Positions 53,762 through 63,927 of a DNA stretch of 64,000 nucleotides are shown here, in pieces. The position numbers and the translations under genes are program-made. This stretch comes from Meiothermus sp. QL-1 (GTDB lineage Bacteria; Deinococcota; Deinococci; Deinococcales; Thermaceae): NCBI RefSeq assembly GCF_003351145.1, contig NZ_QQSV01000009.1, forward strand, positions 1 through 64,000, given 5' to 3'. The first letter of the stretch is position 1, and every line of letters starts with the position of its first letter. The notes under the pieces are model-generated. The model saw only the letters and a list, made by a program, of their open reading frames with translations, searched no databases and had not been told where the DNA came from.

Positions 53762-54928
53762 TTACCTCAGCCTACACTTCTCCACGTAAGCGTCGCGGTG
53801 GTTGGTGAAGATGGTGCCCACCAACCGGTTCACGATCTCCCCGTTGGGCTGCTGCACAACCTGGCGCAGGTAGTAGTTCTGGATGGGGTAGCCGTTGGGG
53901 CTAAAGCGAACGAACCCCCGGGTGCTGTTGAACCCTGCCAGCATGGCCCGGCGCAGCTCGTCCTTCTTGCTCAGGTCTCCCCCCACGGCCCGGATGGCCG
54001 CGTCCAGCAAAAGCGCGGCGTCGTAGCCCTGGGCGGCATAGAGGGTGGGGGTGCGGCCATAGGCCCTGCGGAACTCCTCCACGAAGCGCTGGTTTACCGG
54101 GTTGTTGAGCTCCAGGGCCCACTGCGAGCTGTTGTAGATGCCCACCATGGGCCTGCCCACCGCCCGAATTACGTCCGCATCGGCGGAGAACCCCGGCAGG
54201 AAGAGGGGGATCTCGCGCATGAGCCCGGCCTCGGCGTACTGCTTGATGAAGTTGACCCCCATGGCCCCCGGCTCAAAGGCGTAGACCGCCTTGGGCCTTG
54301 CGGCGCGAATCTGGGCAATCTCGGCCGAGAAGTCGAGCTGGCCCAGGCGGTGGTAGACCTCGGCCACCACCCGGCCCTTGAAGAAGCGCTTGAAGCCGGT
54401 GAGGGCGTCCCGTCCGGCGGGGTAGTTGGGGGCAAGCAGGAAGACGTTCTCGAAGCGGCGGGTCTGGACGTACTGGCCCATGGCCTCGTGCAGGTTGTCG
54501 TTCTGCCACGCCACGTTCACAAAGTAGGGGTTGCACTGCTCCCCCGCGTACTCCGAAGGGCCGGCGTTGGGGCTTATGTAGAAGACCTTCTCCTCGAAGA
54601 TGGCCTCACCCACCGCCAAAAGGACGTTGGAGAAGATGATGCCGGTGAGGAAGTCCACCCGGTCGCGCTTGAGCATCCGGTCCACCGCCTGGCGGGCCAC
54701 GTCGGGGTTTTGCTGGTCGTCGGCTATGAGGACCTCCGCCGGCAGCCCCCCAAGCTGGTTGTTCTGGAGCCTTAGGGCCAGGTTGAAGCCGTCTCGCACG
54801 TCGATTCCCAAGGCAGCCCCGCCCCCGGAGAGGGTGCTGACGAAGCCAATCCTGACGGTGCGGGGCTGGGCCAGGCCCAGCGAGCCGCCGATGAGCAAAA
54901 GGGCTAGAAGCCAGGGTAGTTTTTTCAT
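53762..54928 (-). CDS. livK: LIV-type ABC transporter substrate-binding protein (second system)
   Basis: The 388-aa secreted binding protein has a signal peptide (MKKLPWLLALLLIGGSLGLAQ) and RIGFVSTLSGGGAALGIDVRDGF. The ligand cleft region YISPNAGPSEYAGEQCNPYFVNV resembles binding proteins for aromatic or branched-chain acids. ATG 54928 with AAAGGAGG upstream is preferred over the longer frame. It starts the transporter half of the block, behind a 98-nt gap. Confidence 0.9.
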   Translation of the reverse strand: MKKLPWLLALLLIGGSLGLAQPRTVRIGFVSTLSGGGAALGIDVRDGFNLALRLQNNQLGGLPAEVLIADDQQNPDVARQAVDRMLKRDRVDFLTGIIFSNVLLAVGEAIFEEKVFYISPNAGPSEYAGEQCNPYFVNVAWQNDNLHEAMGQYVQTRRFENVFLLAPNYPAGRDALTGFKRFFKGRVVAEVYHRLGQLDFSAEIAQIRAARPKAVYAFEPGAMGVNFIKQYAEAGLMREIPLFLPGFSADADVIRAVGRPMVGIYNSSQWALELNNPVNQRFVEEFRRAYGRTPTLYAAQGYDAALLLDAAIRAVGGDLSKKDELRRAMLAGFNSTRGFVRFSPNGYPIQNYYLRQVVQQPNGEIVNRLVGTIFTNHRDAYVEKCRLR

Positions 54929-54944
54929 CTTGCCTCCTTTCACA

Positions 54945-54960
54945 GCAGGCGTGCGCCTGC
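54945..54960. repeat. Inverted repeat upstream of livK
   Basis: GCAGGCG-TG-CGCCTGC is a perfect 7-bp inverted repeat in the 98-nt gap between kynU and livK, 17 nt upstream of livK. No T-run follows on the minus strand, so it is more likely an operator or mRNA hairpin than a terminator. The rest of the gap holds nothing recognisable. Confidence 0.4.
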
Positions 54961-55026
54961 CATAGCGCTGGGAAGAGCCCCCTTCCGCCGGGCAGGGGTT
55001 CGCGGGGCGACACGGAATGGCGGGCA

Positions 55027-56256
55027 TCAGGTCACCTTGGCCCTTTCCTGGTAGCGGGGGTCTTGCCAAAGCCCCTGCTCCATGACCTGCCCAAGCCGCT
55101 CCACCGCCTCGTAGACCTCGGTGTAGCGCAGGTACAGCGGGGCAAAGCCGAAGCGGAGGATATCCGGTGCGCGGAAATCGCCCACCACCCCTTGGGCCGC
55201 CAGGGCCTGGATGATGGCGTAGCCCTGGGGGTGGCGGTAGGCCACCTGGCTGCCGCGCCGCTCAGGGGCCCGGGGGGTCGCCAGGCGGAAGCCGTAGCGG
55301 GCCTCCAGGGGTTCCATGAGGGCCATGAAGAGCTCGGTGAGCCTGAGGGACTTCTGCCGCACCAGCTCCATGTCCACCCCTTCGAAGACCCCAAGCGCCG
55401 CTTCCAGGGCGCTCAGGGAAAGAATGGGCGGGGTGCCCACCAGCATCCGCCGCACCCCTTCTGCCGGTAGGTAGAGGGGGCTGAAGGCGAAGGGTTCCTG
55501 GTGGCCCATCCAGCCGGTTAGAAAGGGTTTCAGGGCCGCCTGGTGCCGCCGGGCCACGAACAAAAAGGCCGGCGCCCCGGGCCCCCCGTTTAGGTACTTG
55601 TAGCCGCAGCCCACCGCGAAGTCCACCCCGCAGGCCCCCAGGTGCACCGGGAAGGCTCCTGTGCTGTGGGCCAGGTCCCACAGCACCAGGGCCCCTTTCT
55701 GGTGGGCCAGGCGGGTCAGGTGGGCCATGTCGTGGCGGTAGCCGGTGCGGTAGTCCACCTCGGTGAGCAGGAGCACTGCGGTGTCCTCGTCCAGGGCAGC
55801 CTCCAGCTCCTCCCGGGCCACCCGCCGCAGCTCGAATTGCCCGAGCAGCGCCCGCACCCCCTCGGCGATGTAGAGGTCGGTAGGGAAGTTATCCACCTCG
55901 GAGAGGATGACCCGCCGCTCGGGCCTAAGCCTTAGGGCGGCCAGGAGCAGCTTGAAGAGGTTGACCGAGGTGGAGTCGGCCACCAGCACCTCGTCCGCCC
56001 CGGCCCCCACCAGCCGGGCGATGCGAGCCCCCACCCGCTGGGGCAGGTCAATCCAGCCGTGCCGGTTCCAGCTTTGGATGAGGTCGCGGCCCCACTCCTC
56101 TTTGATCGTCCGCTCCAGGCGGGCCGCCACCGCCTTGGGCAGGGCCCCGAGCGAGTTGCCGTCGAGGTAGATCACCCCTTCAGGCAGCAAAAACTCCTCC
56201 CGCTTGTGCCGCAGGGGGTCGGTCTGGTCCAGGGTCCTTAGCTCTTCTGGACTCAT
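55027..56256 (-). CDS. kynU: Kynureninase
   Basis: The 409-aa PLP enzyme cleaves kynurenine to anthranilate and alanine. Family landmarks are YLDGNSLGALPK, VADSTSVNLFKLL, TEVDYRTGYRHDM, WDLAHSTGAFPV and the PLP-Lys in VGCGYKYLNGGPGAPAF. It is 4 nt after the Rid gene on the same strand. Tryptophan 2,3-dioxygenase is not in the window, so kynurenine may also be taken up from outside. Confidence 0.96.
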   Translation of the reverse strand: MSPEELRTLDQTDPLRHKREEFLLPEGVIYLDGNSLGALPKAVAARLERTIKEEWGRDLIQSWNRHGWIDLPQRVGARIARLVGAGADEVLVADSTSVNLFKLLLAALRLRPERRVILSEVDNFPTDLYIAEGVRALLGQFELRRVAREELEAALDEDTAVLLLTEVDYRTGYRHDMAHLTRLAHQKGALVLWDLAHSTGAFPVHLGACGVDFAVGCGYKYLNGGPGAPAFLFVARRHQAALKPFLTGWMGHQEPFAFSPLYLPAEGVRRMLVGTPPILSLSALEAALGVFEGVDMELVRQKSLRLTELFMALMEPLEARYGFRLATPRAPERRGSQVAYRHPQGYAIIQALAAQGVVGDFRAPDILRFGFAPLYLRYTEVYEAVERLGQVMEQGLWQDPRYQERAKVT

Positions 56257-56260
56257 GGCC

Positions 56261-56671
56261 TCACTCTGGGATGACGGCGGTGGCCTCGATCTCCACCTTG
56301 GCCTCTTCTTCCACGAGGGCGCTTACCTCCACCACGGTCATGGCCGGGTAGTGCCGGCCCATCAGCGCGCGGTAGGCCTCGCCCAGGGCCGGGAGTGAAT
56401 TCAGGTACTCCTCCTTGCTGGTCACGAACCAGGTGAGGCGCACCAGGTGCTCGGGCCGGCCCCCGGCCTCGGCCAGGGTCTCCAGGATGTTCTTCAGGGC
56501 CTGGTGGGCCTGGGCCACGAAATCCTGGCTTTCGAAGCGGCCCTCGCGGTTCCAGCCCACCATGCCGGCCAGGAAGACCAGCCGCCCCCGGGCGGCGATG
56601 CCGTGGGCGTACCCCTTGGGCTGGGGCCAGCCCTTGGGTTGGAGGACCTGCAGGTGCTTGACGTGCTCCAT
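56261..56671 (-). CDS. Rid-family (YjgF/RutC-like) protein
   Basis: The 136-aa protein of the RidA superfamily has LVFLAGMVGWNREG and KNILETLAEAGGRPEHLVRLTWFV. The imine-deaminase Arg of RidA (in PARS) is replaced by Met here (YPAMTVVEV), so it is not a canonical RidA. A role in the anthranilate route, for example deamination of an enamine intermediate, is inferred from context. ATG 56671 overlaps the intergenic end of the ligase gene region closely. Confidence 0.85.
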   Translation of the reverse strand: MEHVKHLQVLQPKGWPQPKGYAHGIAARGRLVFLAGMVGWNREGRFESQDFVAQAHQALKNILETLAEAGGRPEHLVRLTWFVTSKEEYLNSLPALGEAYRALMGRHYPAMTVVEVSALVEEEAKVEIEATAVIPE

Positions 56672-56673
56672 AC

Positions 56674-58293
56674 TCAGCCTTTCACCCCCTGGGCTTCCTG
56701 CCTCAGGATGTAGCGCTGCAGCTTGCCGGTGTGGGTGCGGGGCAGGCTCTCGCGGAACTCGATGGCCCGCGGGTACTTGTAGGGGGCCAGCCTCTGTTTT
56801 ACGAACTCCTGCAGTTCCCGCACCAGCTCGCTCGAGGGCACCACCCCAGGCCTCGGCACCACGTAGGCCTTCACGATCTGGCCCCGCTCGGGGTCGGGGG
56901 CCCCCACCACCGCGCACTCAGCCACCGCAGGGTGGAGCAGGAGGGCCTCCTCCACCTCGGGCCCGGCGATGTTATAGCCCGCCGAGATTATCATATCGTC
57001 GGTGCGGGCCTGGTAGACGAAGTAGCCCCCCTCGTCCATCAAGTAGGCGTCCCCGGTGATGTTCCAGCCGTTTTGTACGTAGTTGCGCTGGCGCTCGTCG
57101 TCCAGGTAGCGGCAGCCGGTGGGGCCCTTGACGGCAAGCCGCCCCACCTGCCCGGGTGGAAGGGGCCGGCCCTCTTCGTCCAGCACGCGGGCCACGTACC
57201 CCGGTACCGGCCTGCCGGTGGCCCCGGGTTTGGCCTCCTCCTCAGTGTGGGAGATGAAGATGTGGAGCATCTCGGTGGCCCCAATGCCGTCTATGAGCTC
57301 GATGCCGCTGACCTCCTTCCACAGCCGCCGGGTGGCGGCGGGCAGGGGCTCGCCTGCGGACACGCACTTCCTGAGGGAGCTGAGGTCGGAGGCTTGGGCC
57401 TGGGCGGCCATGAGCCGGTAGGCGGTGGGGGAGGTGAAGACCACGCTGGCCTTGAAGCTGGGGATGGCCTCGAGCAGCATCTCCGGGCTTCCCCGCTCCA
57501 AAAGCACGCTTCGCGCCCCGATCCGCATGGGAAAGAGCACCAGGCCACCCAGTCCGTAGGTGAAGGCCAGCGGGGGACTGCCGATGAAGACGTCCTCCGG
57601 GTCGGCCCGCAGGATGTGCTTGCCGAAGGTGTCGCAGACCGCCAGCACATCGCGGTGGAAGTGCACGCAGCCCTTGGGCTTGCCGGTGGTGCCGGAGGTG
57701 AAGGCGATGAGGGCCGCGTCATCGCTGGCGGTTTTGAGGTTGGGGAAGGTGGCGGGCTTGCGCTCCATCAGGGCCTCCAGCCAGCCCCCTTCGCCCCAGT
57801 AGACCACCTGCTTCAGGCTGGGGCAGCCCTGGAGTGCGTTTTCCAGCTCCTCCCGGAGCCTTGCGTCGCACAGGGCGTGGGAGACCCGGGCTTTGTTGAT
57901 GATCTCGCCCAGCTCCTTGGCCCTGAGGAGGGGCATGGTGGTCACGGCAACCCCCCCGGCCTTCATCACCGCGTACCAGGCGGCCACCAGCATGGGGTGG
58001 TTGGGGGCCCGCAGCAGCACCCGGTTGCCCGGGACCAGGCCCATCTCCTCCACCAGCACCCAGGCGATGCGGTTGGCCGTTTCCAAAAGCTCGCCGTAGC
58101 TCCAGCTAACCCCCGGGGCCAGCAGGCAGGGCCGGTCGGGGTGCTTTTCGGCCATCCTGTCCAGAAGCTCGGTGGCGCAGTTGAGCTGCTCGGGGTACTG
58201 CAGCTCTGGCAGGGTGAAGATGAGCTCGGGCCACTCCGACTTGGGCGGCAGGTGCTCGCGGACAAAGGTGTCCAGATGGGCGGTGTGTCCCAT
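56674..58293 (-). CDS. 2-Aminobenzoate-CoA ligase (probable)
   Basis: The 539-aa adenylate-forming enzyme has P-loop FTSGTTGKPKG, GIGATEMLHIFIS, RTDDMIISAGYNIAGPEVEE and catalytic Lys in RTHTGKLQRY. The start TAHLDTFVREHLPP and YPEQLNCATELLDR match the 2-aminobenzoate/benzoate-CoA ligase group. With kynU and the 2-aminobenzoyl-CoA monooxygenase alongside, anthranilate is the likely substrate. ATG 58293 with AAAGGAGGG is chosen over a much longer upstream frame. Confidence 0.88.
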   Translation of the reverse strand: MGHTAHLDTFVREHLPPKSEWPELIFTLPELQYPEQLNCATELLDRMAEKHPDRPCLLAPGVSWSYGELLETANRIAWVLVEEMGLVPGNRVLLRAPNHPMLVAAWYAVMKAGGVAVTTMPLLRAKELGEIINKARVSHALCDARLREELENALQGCPSLKQVVYWGEGGWLEALMERKPATFPNLKTASDDAALIAFTSGTTGKPKGCVHFHRDVLAVCDTFGKHILRADPEDVFIGSPPLAFTYGLGGLVLFPMRIGARSVLLERGSPEMLLEAIPSFKASVVFTSPTAYRLMAAQAQASDLSSLRKCVSAGEPLPAATRRLWKEVSGIELIDGIGATEMLHIFISHTEEEAKPGATGRPVPGYVARVLDEEGRPLPPGQVGRLAVKGPTGCRYLDDERQRNYVQNGWNITGDAYLMDEGGYFVYQARTDDMIISAGYNIAGPEVEEALLLHPAVAECAVVGAPDPERGQIVKAYVVPRPGVVPSSELVRELQEFVKQRLAPYKYPRAIEFRESLPRTHTGKLQRYILRQEAQGVKG

Positions 58294-58304
58294 GATTCCC
58301 TCCT

Positions 58305-59483
58305 TTATCGGTGTCCGACCTCCTCCTGGTAGGCTTTGAGCAGCTCCCGTGCGATGATGAGCTGCTGCACCTCGCTGGCCCCTTCGTAGATGCGCAAGGC
58401 GCGAATCTCGCGGTACAGGGCCTCCACCACCTGGCCCCGCCGCACCCCAAGCCCGCCCCATAGCTGGACCGCGGCGTCGATCACCCGCTGGGCCTCCTCG
58501 GTGGCGGCCAGTTTGGCCATGGCCGCTTCCCTGGTAACCCGCCGGCCTCGGTCGCGCAGCCAGGCGGCGCGGTAGGTGAGGAGGGCGGCGGCGTCGATCC
58601 GGGTGGCCATCCCGGCCAGGGTGGCCTGGGTAAGCTGGAAGTCGGCCAGGCGCTGGCCGAAAAGCCTGCGCTGGGTGGTGCGGTGTAGGGCCTCGTCCAG
58701 CGCGCGCCTGGCGAAGCCCAAAGCTGCGGCGGCCACCGAGGTGCGGAAGACGTCCAGGGTCTGCATGGCGATCTTGAAGCCCTCCCCCTCCTGGCCCAGG
58801 CGCTGGCTTTGGGGGACTCTGCACCCGCGGAAGCGCAGGGTGGCCAGGGGGTGGGGGGCGATGACCTCGAGCCGCTCCACCACCTCCAGCCCCGGGGTTT
58901 TGGCCTCCACCACGAAGGCCGAGATGCCCCTGGGGCCCGTGCTCTCCGGCTGTCGGGCGAAGACCACGTAGAAGTCGGCGATTCCCCCGTTCGAGATCCA
59001 GGTCTTCTGCCCGTTCAGCACGTAAAACCCGTCCTCCCAGCGGGCCTCGGTGGTCAGGGCGCCCACGTCCGAGCCGGCCTCAGGTTCGGAGAGGGCGAAG
59101 GCGGGGATCCACTCCCCCCGCGCCACCGGGGGCAGGTAGCGGGCCTTCTGCGCCTCGCTGCCGTAGAGGCTGATGGCCCCGGAGCCCAGGCCCTGCAGGG
59201 CGAAGGCGAAGTCGGCCAGGCCCTGGTGGTAGGCCAGGGTCTCGCGGATGAGGCAGAGGGCCCGGGTATCGATTTGCTCGTGGGCCCCGCCGTACTGGAG
59301 GCCCCCCACCGCGTAGCGGGTCCAGCCCGCCTCGCCCAACGCCCCCACCAGCCAGCGGCACTGCTCGTCCAGGCTGGCCTCGGGTAGGTGCCTCAGGTGC
59401 TGCCGGGCCCAGGCCTCCACCGCCAGGGCCAGCTCCTGGTGGTGGGGCTCGAAAAAGGGCCATTCCAGATGCGCGTGCCTCAT
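58305..59483 (-). CDS. Acyl-CoA dehydrogenase
   Basis: The 392-aa FAD enzyme has [34 protein letters not shown] and the C-terminal [18 protein letters not shown]; the base Glu position lies in IYEGAS. In the operon it likely oxidises an alicyclic acyl-CoA formed after ring reduction of anthraniloyl-CoA. It is 11 nt from the ligase gene and 6 nt from the hydratase gene. Confidence 0.92.
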   Translation of the reverse strand: MRHAHLEWPFFEPHHQELALAVEAWARQHLRHLPEASLDEQCRWLVGALGEAGWTRYAVGGLQYGGAHEQIDTRALCLIRETLAYHQGLADFAFALQGLGSGAISLYGSEAQKARYLPPVARGEWIPAFALSEPEAGSDVGALTTEARWEDGFYVLNGQKTWISNGGIADFYVVFARQPESTGPRGISAFVVEAKTPGLEVVERLEVIAPHPLATLRFRGCRVPQSQRLGQEGEGFKIAMQTLDVFRTSVAAAALGFARRALDEALHRTTQRRLFGQRLADFQLTQATLAGMATRIDAAALLTYRAAWLRDRGRRVTREAAMAKLAATEEAQRVIDAAVQLWGGLGVRRGQVVEALYREIRALRIYEGASEVQQLIIARELLKAYQEEVGHR

Positions 59484-59489
59484 ACCCCC

Positions 59490-60320
59490 TCAGTTGCCCT
59501 CGAACACCGGCTTTTGTTTGGCCACAAAGGCCTCGTAGGCCCGGCGAAAGTCCTGGGTGGCCATGCACAGGGCCTGGGCCTGGGCCTCGGCCTCCAGCGC
59601 TTCGTCCAGCCCCATGCTCCACTCCTGGTTGAGCATCCGCTTGGTCATGGCGTGGGCGAAGGTGGGGCCCTGGGCCAGCTCGAGGGCAAAGGCCTGCGCC
59701 TCCTCCAGCAGCCGCTCGGGCTCGCACAGCCGGTTGAAGAACCCCCACCGCAGGCCCTCCTCGCCGCTCATCACCCGGCCTGTGTAAAGGAGCTCGGCCG
59801 CCCGGCCCTGCCCTATAATCCGGGGCAGCATGGCGCAGGCCCCCATATCGCAGCCGGCCAGGCCCACCCGGCTGAAGAGGAAGGCGGTCCGGCTCCGGGC
59901 GGTGCCGAAGCGGAGGTCCGAGGCCATGGCCAGGATGGCCCCGGCCCCGGCACAGACCCCGTCCACCGCGCTCACGATGGGCTGGGGGCAGGCCCGCATG
60001 GCCCGGACCACATCCCCGGTCATGCGGGTAAAGGCCAGAATCTCGGGCATCGTCATCTCGGTCAGGGGGCCGATGATCTCGTAGACATCGCCCCCCGAGG
60101 AGAAGTTGCCCTGGGCCCCGGTGAGCACCACGGCCCGCACATCCGCAGCGTAGGGGAGGGAGCGGAAAAGGTCGCGCAGCTCGGCGTAGGTTTCGAAGGT
60201 GAGGGGGTTCTTCCGCTCAGGGCGGGATAGGGTGAGGGTGGCCACCCGGTCTTCCACCCGCCAGAGGAAGTGCTTGGCCGGGTAACCGGCCAGGCTTACG
60301 CTGCCGTCCACCCGCTTCAT
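59490..60320 (-). CDS. Enoyl-CoA hydratase/isomerase family protein
   Basis: The 276-aa crotonase-fold protein has [17 protein letters not shown] (oxyanion hole) and [19 protein letters not shown]. The usual hydratase Glu pair is not both clear: the second site reads [19 protein letters not shown], closer to ring-modifying crotonases such as 6-oxocyclohex-type or dienoyl isomerases. It overlaps the MarR gene by 4 nt. Role in beta-oxidation-like processing of the anthranilate intermediate is inferred. Confidence 0.88.
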   Translation of the reverse strand: MKRVDGSVSLAGYPAKHFLWRVEDRVATLTLSRPERKNPLTFETYAELRDLFRSLPYAADVRAVVLTGAQGNFSSGGDVYEIIGPLTEMTMPEILAFTRMTGDVVRAMRACPQPIVSAVDGVCAGAGAILAMASDLRFGTARSRTAFLFSRVGLAGCDMGACAMLPRIIGQGRAAELLYTGRVMSGEEGLRWGFFNRLCEPERLLEEAQAFALELAQGPTFAHAMTKRMLNQEWSMGLDEALEAEAQAQALCMATQDFRRAYEAFVAKQKPVFEGN

Positions 60321-60802
60321 TGGACCTCCTTGCTGTTGAGGTGTCGCTTGAGCTTGCCCAAGAGGGCGTACAGGGTCTCCTTTTCCTCCGGGGAGAGGCC
60401 CTCGAAGAACTCGATAACCCAGCCCTCGTGCACCCGGGCCATCTCGCCAAAGGCCCGCCTCCCCTCTGGGGTGAGCTTGACGATGTAGGAGCGCCGGTCG
60501 TTGGGGTCCACCTCCCGCCGCACCAAACCCTCGGCCTCGAGCTGGTCGGTGATGCCGGTCACGTTGCCGGTGGTGACCATCATCCGCCGGGAAAGCTCGC
60601 CCATCCGGAGCCCCTCGGGGTGGCGCTCGAGCTGGGCCAGAAGGTCGAAACGGGGCAGGGTGGTGCGAAAGGCCTGGCGCAGGCGGCGGCGGATCTTCCC
60701 GGTTATCAGGTTGGTGCAGGTGAGCATCCGCAGCCAGAGCCTAATGGCCTGGTGGTGGTCTTCGGCTAAGCGGGTCTCGAGGTCCTTTTCCAGGGTTTTC
60801 AC
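60317..60802 (-). CDS. MarR-family regulator of the anthranilate block
   Basis: The 161-aa winged-helix protein has [33 protein letters not shown] and [17 protein letters not shown]. It is embedded between the SDR and hydratase genes with 4-nt overlaps on both sides, so it is co-transcribed. It likely represses the operon and is released by an aromatic acid or its CoA ester. Candidate operators lie at 63928-63955. Confidence 0.9.
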   Translation of the reverse strand: MKTLEKDLETRLAEDHHQAIRLWLRMLTCTNLITGKIRRRLRQAFRTTLPRFDLLAQLERHPEGLRMGELSRRMMVTTGNVTGITDQLEAEGLVRREVDPNDRRSYIVKLTPEGRRAFGEMARVHEGWVIEFFEGLSPEEKETLYALLGKLKRHLNSKEVQ

Positions 60803-61563
60803 ACCTCACCTCCGGCCACCGCAATGGCCTGGCCGCTCACGGCCCCCGAGCCGGGCAGGCAGAGCCAGAGCACCGCCTCGGCCACCTCCTCCGGGCGCAC
60901 GAAGCGGTTTTGGGGGTTGCTCCGCGCTAAAGTGCCCCGGGCCTCGGCCACACTCCGCCCGGTTCTCTCGGCGATGCGGGCCAGGCTTTCCTCCAGCAAA
61001 GCGGTCTCGGTGTAGCCGGGGCAGACCGCATTCACGGTGATGTTCTTCTGGGCCAGCTCTATCGCCAGGGCGCGGGTCAGGCCCACCAGGCCGTGCTTGG
61101 CCGCGCAGTAGGCGGCCACATAGGGGTAGCCCTTGAGCCCGGCGGTGCTGGCGATGTTCACGATCCGCCCCCACCCCGCCGAAAGCATCCCCGGCAGGGC
61201 GGCCTGGGTGCAGAGGAAGGCCCCGGTCAGGTTCACCTCGAGCATCCGCTGCCACAGCTCCAGCTCGGTTTTGAGAAAGGGCTGGCTCTGCGCCTGGCCG
61301 GCGTTGTTGACCAGGATGTGCACCGGCCCCAAAGCGGCCTCGGCCCCCGCGAGGGCCCGCCGGACCTCCTCGGGCCGGGTCACATCGCAGACCTCTAGGT
61401 GCACGGTTCCTCCAAGTCTTTGGGCCTGCTCCGAGAGCGCGGCCCGGTTGCGCCCGAGCAGGGTGAGGCGGGCCCCTGCCTTGGCCAGCAGGGCCGCGAT
61501 GGCCGCCCCAATGCCCCGGCTTGCGCCGGTGACCAGGGCGTGGCGGCCTTCCAGGGGTCTCAT
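60799..61563 (-). CDS. SDR-family 3-hydroxyacyl-CoA-type dehydrogenase
   Basis: The 254-aa SDR has [12 protein letters not shown] (13-24), NNAGQAQ, the active-site Ser in NIASTAG and YCAAKHG. The end [11 protein letters not shown] fits 3-oxoacyl-ACP-reductase-like enzymes. In the operon it may oxidise the beta-hydroxyacyl-CoA formed downstream of the 2-aminobenzoyl-CoA enzyme. It overlaps the monooxygenase and MarR genes by 4 nt. Confidence 0.9.
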   Translation of the reverse strand: MRPLEGRHALVTGASRGIGAAIAALLAKAGARLTLLGRNRAALSEQAQRLGGTVHLEVCDVTRPEEVRRALAGAEAALGPVHILVNNAGQAQSQPFLKTELELWQRMLEVNLTGAFLCTQAALPGMLSAGWGRIVNIASTAGLKGYPYVAAYCAAKHGLVGLTRALAIELAQKNITVNAVCPGYTETALLEESLARIAERTGRSVAEARGTLARSNPQNRFVRPEEVAEAVLWLCLPGSGAVSGQAIAVAGGEV

Positions 61564-63884
61564 ACGCTTCGCAATAGCTCCTCAACCCCTTGGGCTGCCC
61601 GGGCCAGGTTGCGCTCGAGCTGGGCCTTGCCCGCCAGGTAGGGCTTGGGCCAGGGGACCTCGCTATAGCCGAGCCGGGCGGCCTGGTTCAGCGTCCAGTG
61701 GGGGTCGGCCAGGTGGGGCCTGGCGATGGCGCACAGGTCGGCCCGTCCGGCGGCAATGATTGAGTTCACATGGTCGGCCTCGTAGATGGCCCCCACCGCC
61801 ATCGTGGCGATGCCCACCTCGTTGCGGATGCGGTCGGCAAAGGGGGTCTGGTACATCCGCCCGTAGATGGGCCGGGCCTGGCGGGTGGTCTGGCCGGAGG
61901 AGACGTCGATCAGGTCACAACCCGCCTCCTTGAACAGCCGGGCAATCTCGACCGCGTCGTCCGGGGTGTTGCCCCCGGGGGCCCAGTCGTGGGCCGAGAT
62001 GCGCACCGACATGGGCAGGTGTGAGGGCCAGACCGCGCGCAGGGCCCGGAAGACCTCCAAGGGGTAGCGGCAGCGGTTCTCCAGCGAGCCCCCGTACTCA
62101 TCGGTGCGGTGGTTGGTGAGAGGGCAGATGAAGGCCGAGAGCAGGTATCCGTGGGCGCAGTGCAGCTCGAGCCAGTCAAAGCCCGCCTCTATGCCCCACA
62201 GCGCCGCCTGCACGAACTCGGCCTTGACCCGCTCCATATCCTCCCGCGTCATGGCCCGGGGCACCTGGTTGCGGGGGCCGTAGGGGATGGGGGAGGGGGC
62301 GAGGAGGGGCCAGTTGCCCTCCGGCAGGGGCTCGTCCTGGGCCTCCCAGCCCACCTGGGTCGAGCCCTTGGGCCCGGCATGGCCGAGCTGGAGCCCGATT
62401 TTGGCGTCGGTGTACCGGTGCACGAAGTCCACGATGCGCTTATACGCGAGCATGTGGGCCTCGCTGTACAGCCCTGCGCAACCAGGGGTGATGCGCCCGT
62501 CCGGCGAGGGGGCGGTCATCTCGGTGAACACAAGCGCGGCCCCTCCCAGGGCCCTGGCCCCCAGGTGCACCAGGTGGAAGTCGTTCACCAGCCCGTCCCT
62601 GGCCGAGTACATGGCCATGGGCGAGACCACCACCCGGTTCTTGAGCTCCAGCCCCCGCAGCCGGAAGGGGAGGAACATGGGCGGGATGGGCTTTCTGGGC
62701 AGGCCGGCCCGCTCGGCCAGCCAGGCCTCGTACCCTTCCAGGTACCTCCGGTCCCGCAGCCTCAGGTTCTCGTGCGAGACCCGCTGGGAGCGGGTGAGCA
62801 GGCTGTAGGCGAACTGAGGGGCTTCAAAGTGGCTGTAGCGCTCCACGTTTTCGAACCACTCGGTGGAGTTGCGCGCAGCATTCTGTAGCCTGAGCACCTC
62901 CACCTGCCGGGCTTTTTGGTAGGCCTCCAGCACCGCTTCCAGATGGGCTCGGGTATCGCCGAGGCGGGCGAAGGTGCGCGCCAGCTCGATGGCGTCCTCC
63001 ATGGCCAGCTTGGTCCCGCTGCCCACGGAGAAGTGGGCGCTGTGGGCGGCATCGCCCATGAGCACCACCGGCACCCTGCCCCAGTGCACCCAGTTCTGGC
63101 AGACCACCCGGGGGAATTTGATCCAGATGGCCGAGCCCCGCAGGTGCCGGGCGTTAGAGATCAGCCTGTGCCCTCCCAGGTACCTGGCGAAGACCCGTTC
63201 GCAGAAAGCGATGCCCTCCTCCTGGCCCATCCGGTCCAGCCCGGCTTTCAGCCAGACCGTCTCCGGGGTCTCCACGATGAAGGTGGAGGTCTCGGGGTCG
63301 AACTGGTAGGCGTGGGCCTGGAACCAGCCCCACTCGGTCTTTTCGAAGGCAAAGGTGAAGGCCGGGAAGCGCTGGTGGGTGCCGAGCCAGACGAAGCGGC
63401 ACTTGCGCACCTCGATGTCGGGCTGGTAGCTCTGCGCGTACTTTTTGCGGATGCGGCTGTGAATGCCGTCGGCGGCGATGACCAGGTCGGCCCGGTAGGC
63501 CTGGGCCACCGCCTCGTCGTCGGTGACCTCGGTCTGGAAGACCAGGTTCACCCCTAGCTCCAGGCAGCGGTCTTGCAGGATGTTGAGGAGCTTTTTGCGT
63601 CCAATCCCTACAAAGCCATGCCCCCCTGAGCGGATCACCTGGCCCTTGAAGTGCACCTCAATGGCGTCCCAGTGGTAGAAGGCCCGGCGGATCTCCTGGT
63701 AGGTGGGGGGGTCGGCCTTCTCCAGGTTGCCCAGGGTTTGCTCCGAGAAGACCACCCCCCAGCCAAAGGTATCGTCCGGACGGTTGCGTTCCAGGACGGT
63801 GATCTCGTGGGCGGGGTTTTGCTTCTTCATCAAAAGGGCAAAGTAAAGCCCCGCTGGTCCGCCGCCGATACAGACAATTCGCAC
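61560..63884 (-). CDS. 2-Aminobenzoyl-CoA monooxygenase/reductase
   Basis: The 774-aa bifunctional flavoprotein joins an FAD monooxygenase half (about 1-400: [35 protein letters not shown]) to an old-yellow-enzyme-type FMN reductase half (about 400-774: [46 protein letters not shown]). This is the architecture of anthraniloyl-CoA monooxygenase/reductase, which hydroxylates and dearomatises anthraniloyl-CoA. Salicylyl-CoA 5-hydroxylase is the alternative, but it usually lacks the clear second half. GTG 63884 follows GAGGAGG. It is the first gene of the block. Confidence 0.92.
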   Translation of the reverse strand: MRIVCIGGGPAGLYFALLMKKQNPAHEITVLERNRPDDTFGWGVVFSEQTLGNLEKADPPTYQEIRRAFYHWDAIEVHFKGQVIRSGGHGFVGIGRKKLLNILQDRCLELGVNLVFQTEVTDDEAVAQAYRADLVIAADGIHSRIRKKYAQSYQPDIEVRKCRFVWLGTHQRFPAFTFAFEKTEWGWFQAHAYQFDPETSTFIVETPETVWLKAGLDRMGQEEGIAFCERVFARYLGGHRLISNARHLRGSAIWIKFPRVVCQNWVHWGRVPVVLMGDAAHSAHFSVGSGTKLAMEDAIELARTFARLGDTRAHLEAVLEAYQKARQVEVLRLQNAARNSTEWFENVERYSHFEAPQFAYSLLTRSQRVSHENLRLRDRRYLEGYEAWLAERAGLPRKPIPPMFLPFRLRGLELKNRVVVSPMAMYSARDGLVNDFHLVHLGARALGGAALVFTEMTAPSPDGRITPGCAGLYSEAHMLAYKRIVDFVHRYTDAKIGLQLGHAGPKGSTQVGWEAQDEPLPEGNWPLLAPSPIPYGPRNQVPRAMTREDMERVKAEFVQAALWGIEAGFDWLELHCAHGYLLSAFICPLTNHRTDEYGGSLENRCRYPLEVFRALRAVWPSHLPMSVRISAHDWAPGGNTPDDAVEIARLFKEAGCDLIDVSSGQTTRQARPIYGRMYQTPFADRIRNEVGIATMAVGAIYEADHVNSIIAAGRADLCAIARPHLADPHWTLNQAARLGYSEVPWPKPYLAGKAQLERNLARAAQGVEELLRSV

Positions 63885-63927
63885 CCTACCTCCTCGCCAT
63901 TTCTACGTGGCCTCTTACTTTTAAAAT

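Noticed and set aside
56731-58332. 533-aa open frame opposite the 2-aminobenzoate-CoA ligase gene
   Set aside because: Antisense shadow; no domain and no start signal.
58294-58824. Longer ligase start upstream of 58293
   Set aside because: The extra residues overlap the acyl-CoA dehydrogenase gene in a shifted frame; ATG 58293 has a strong ribosome-binding site and the family N-terminus.
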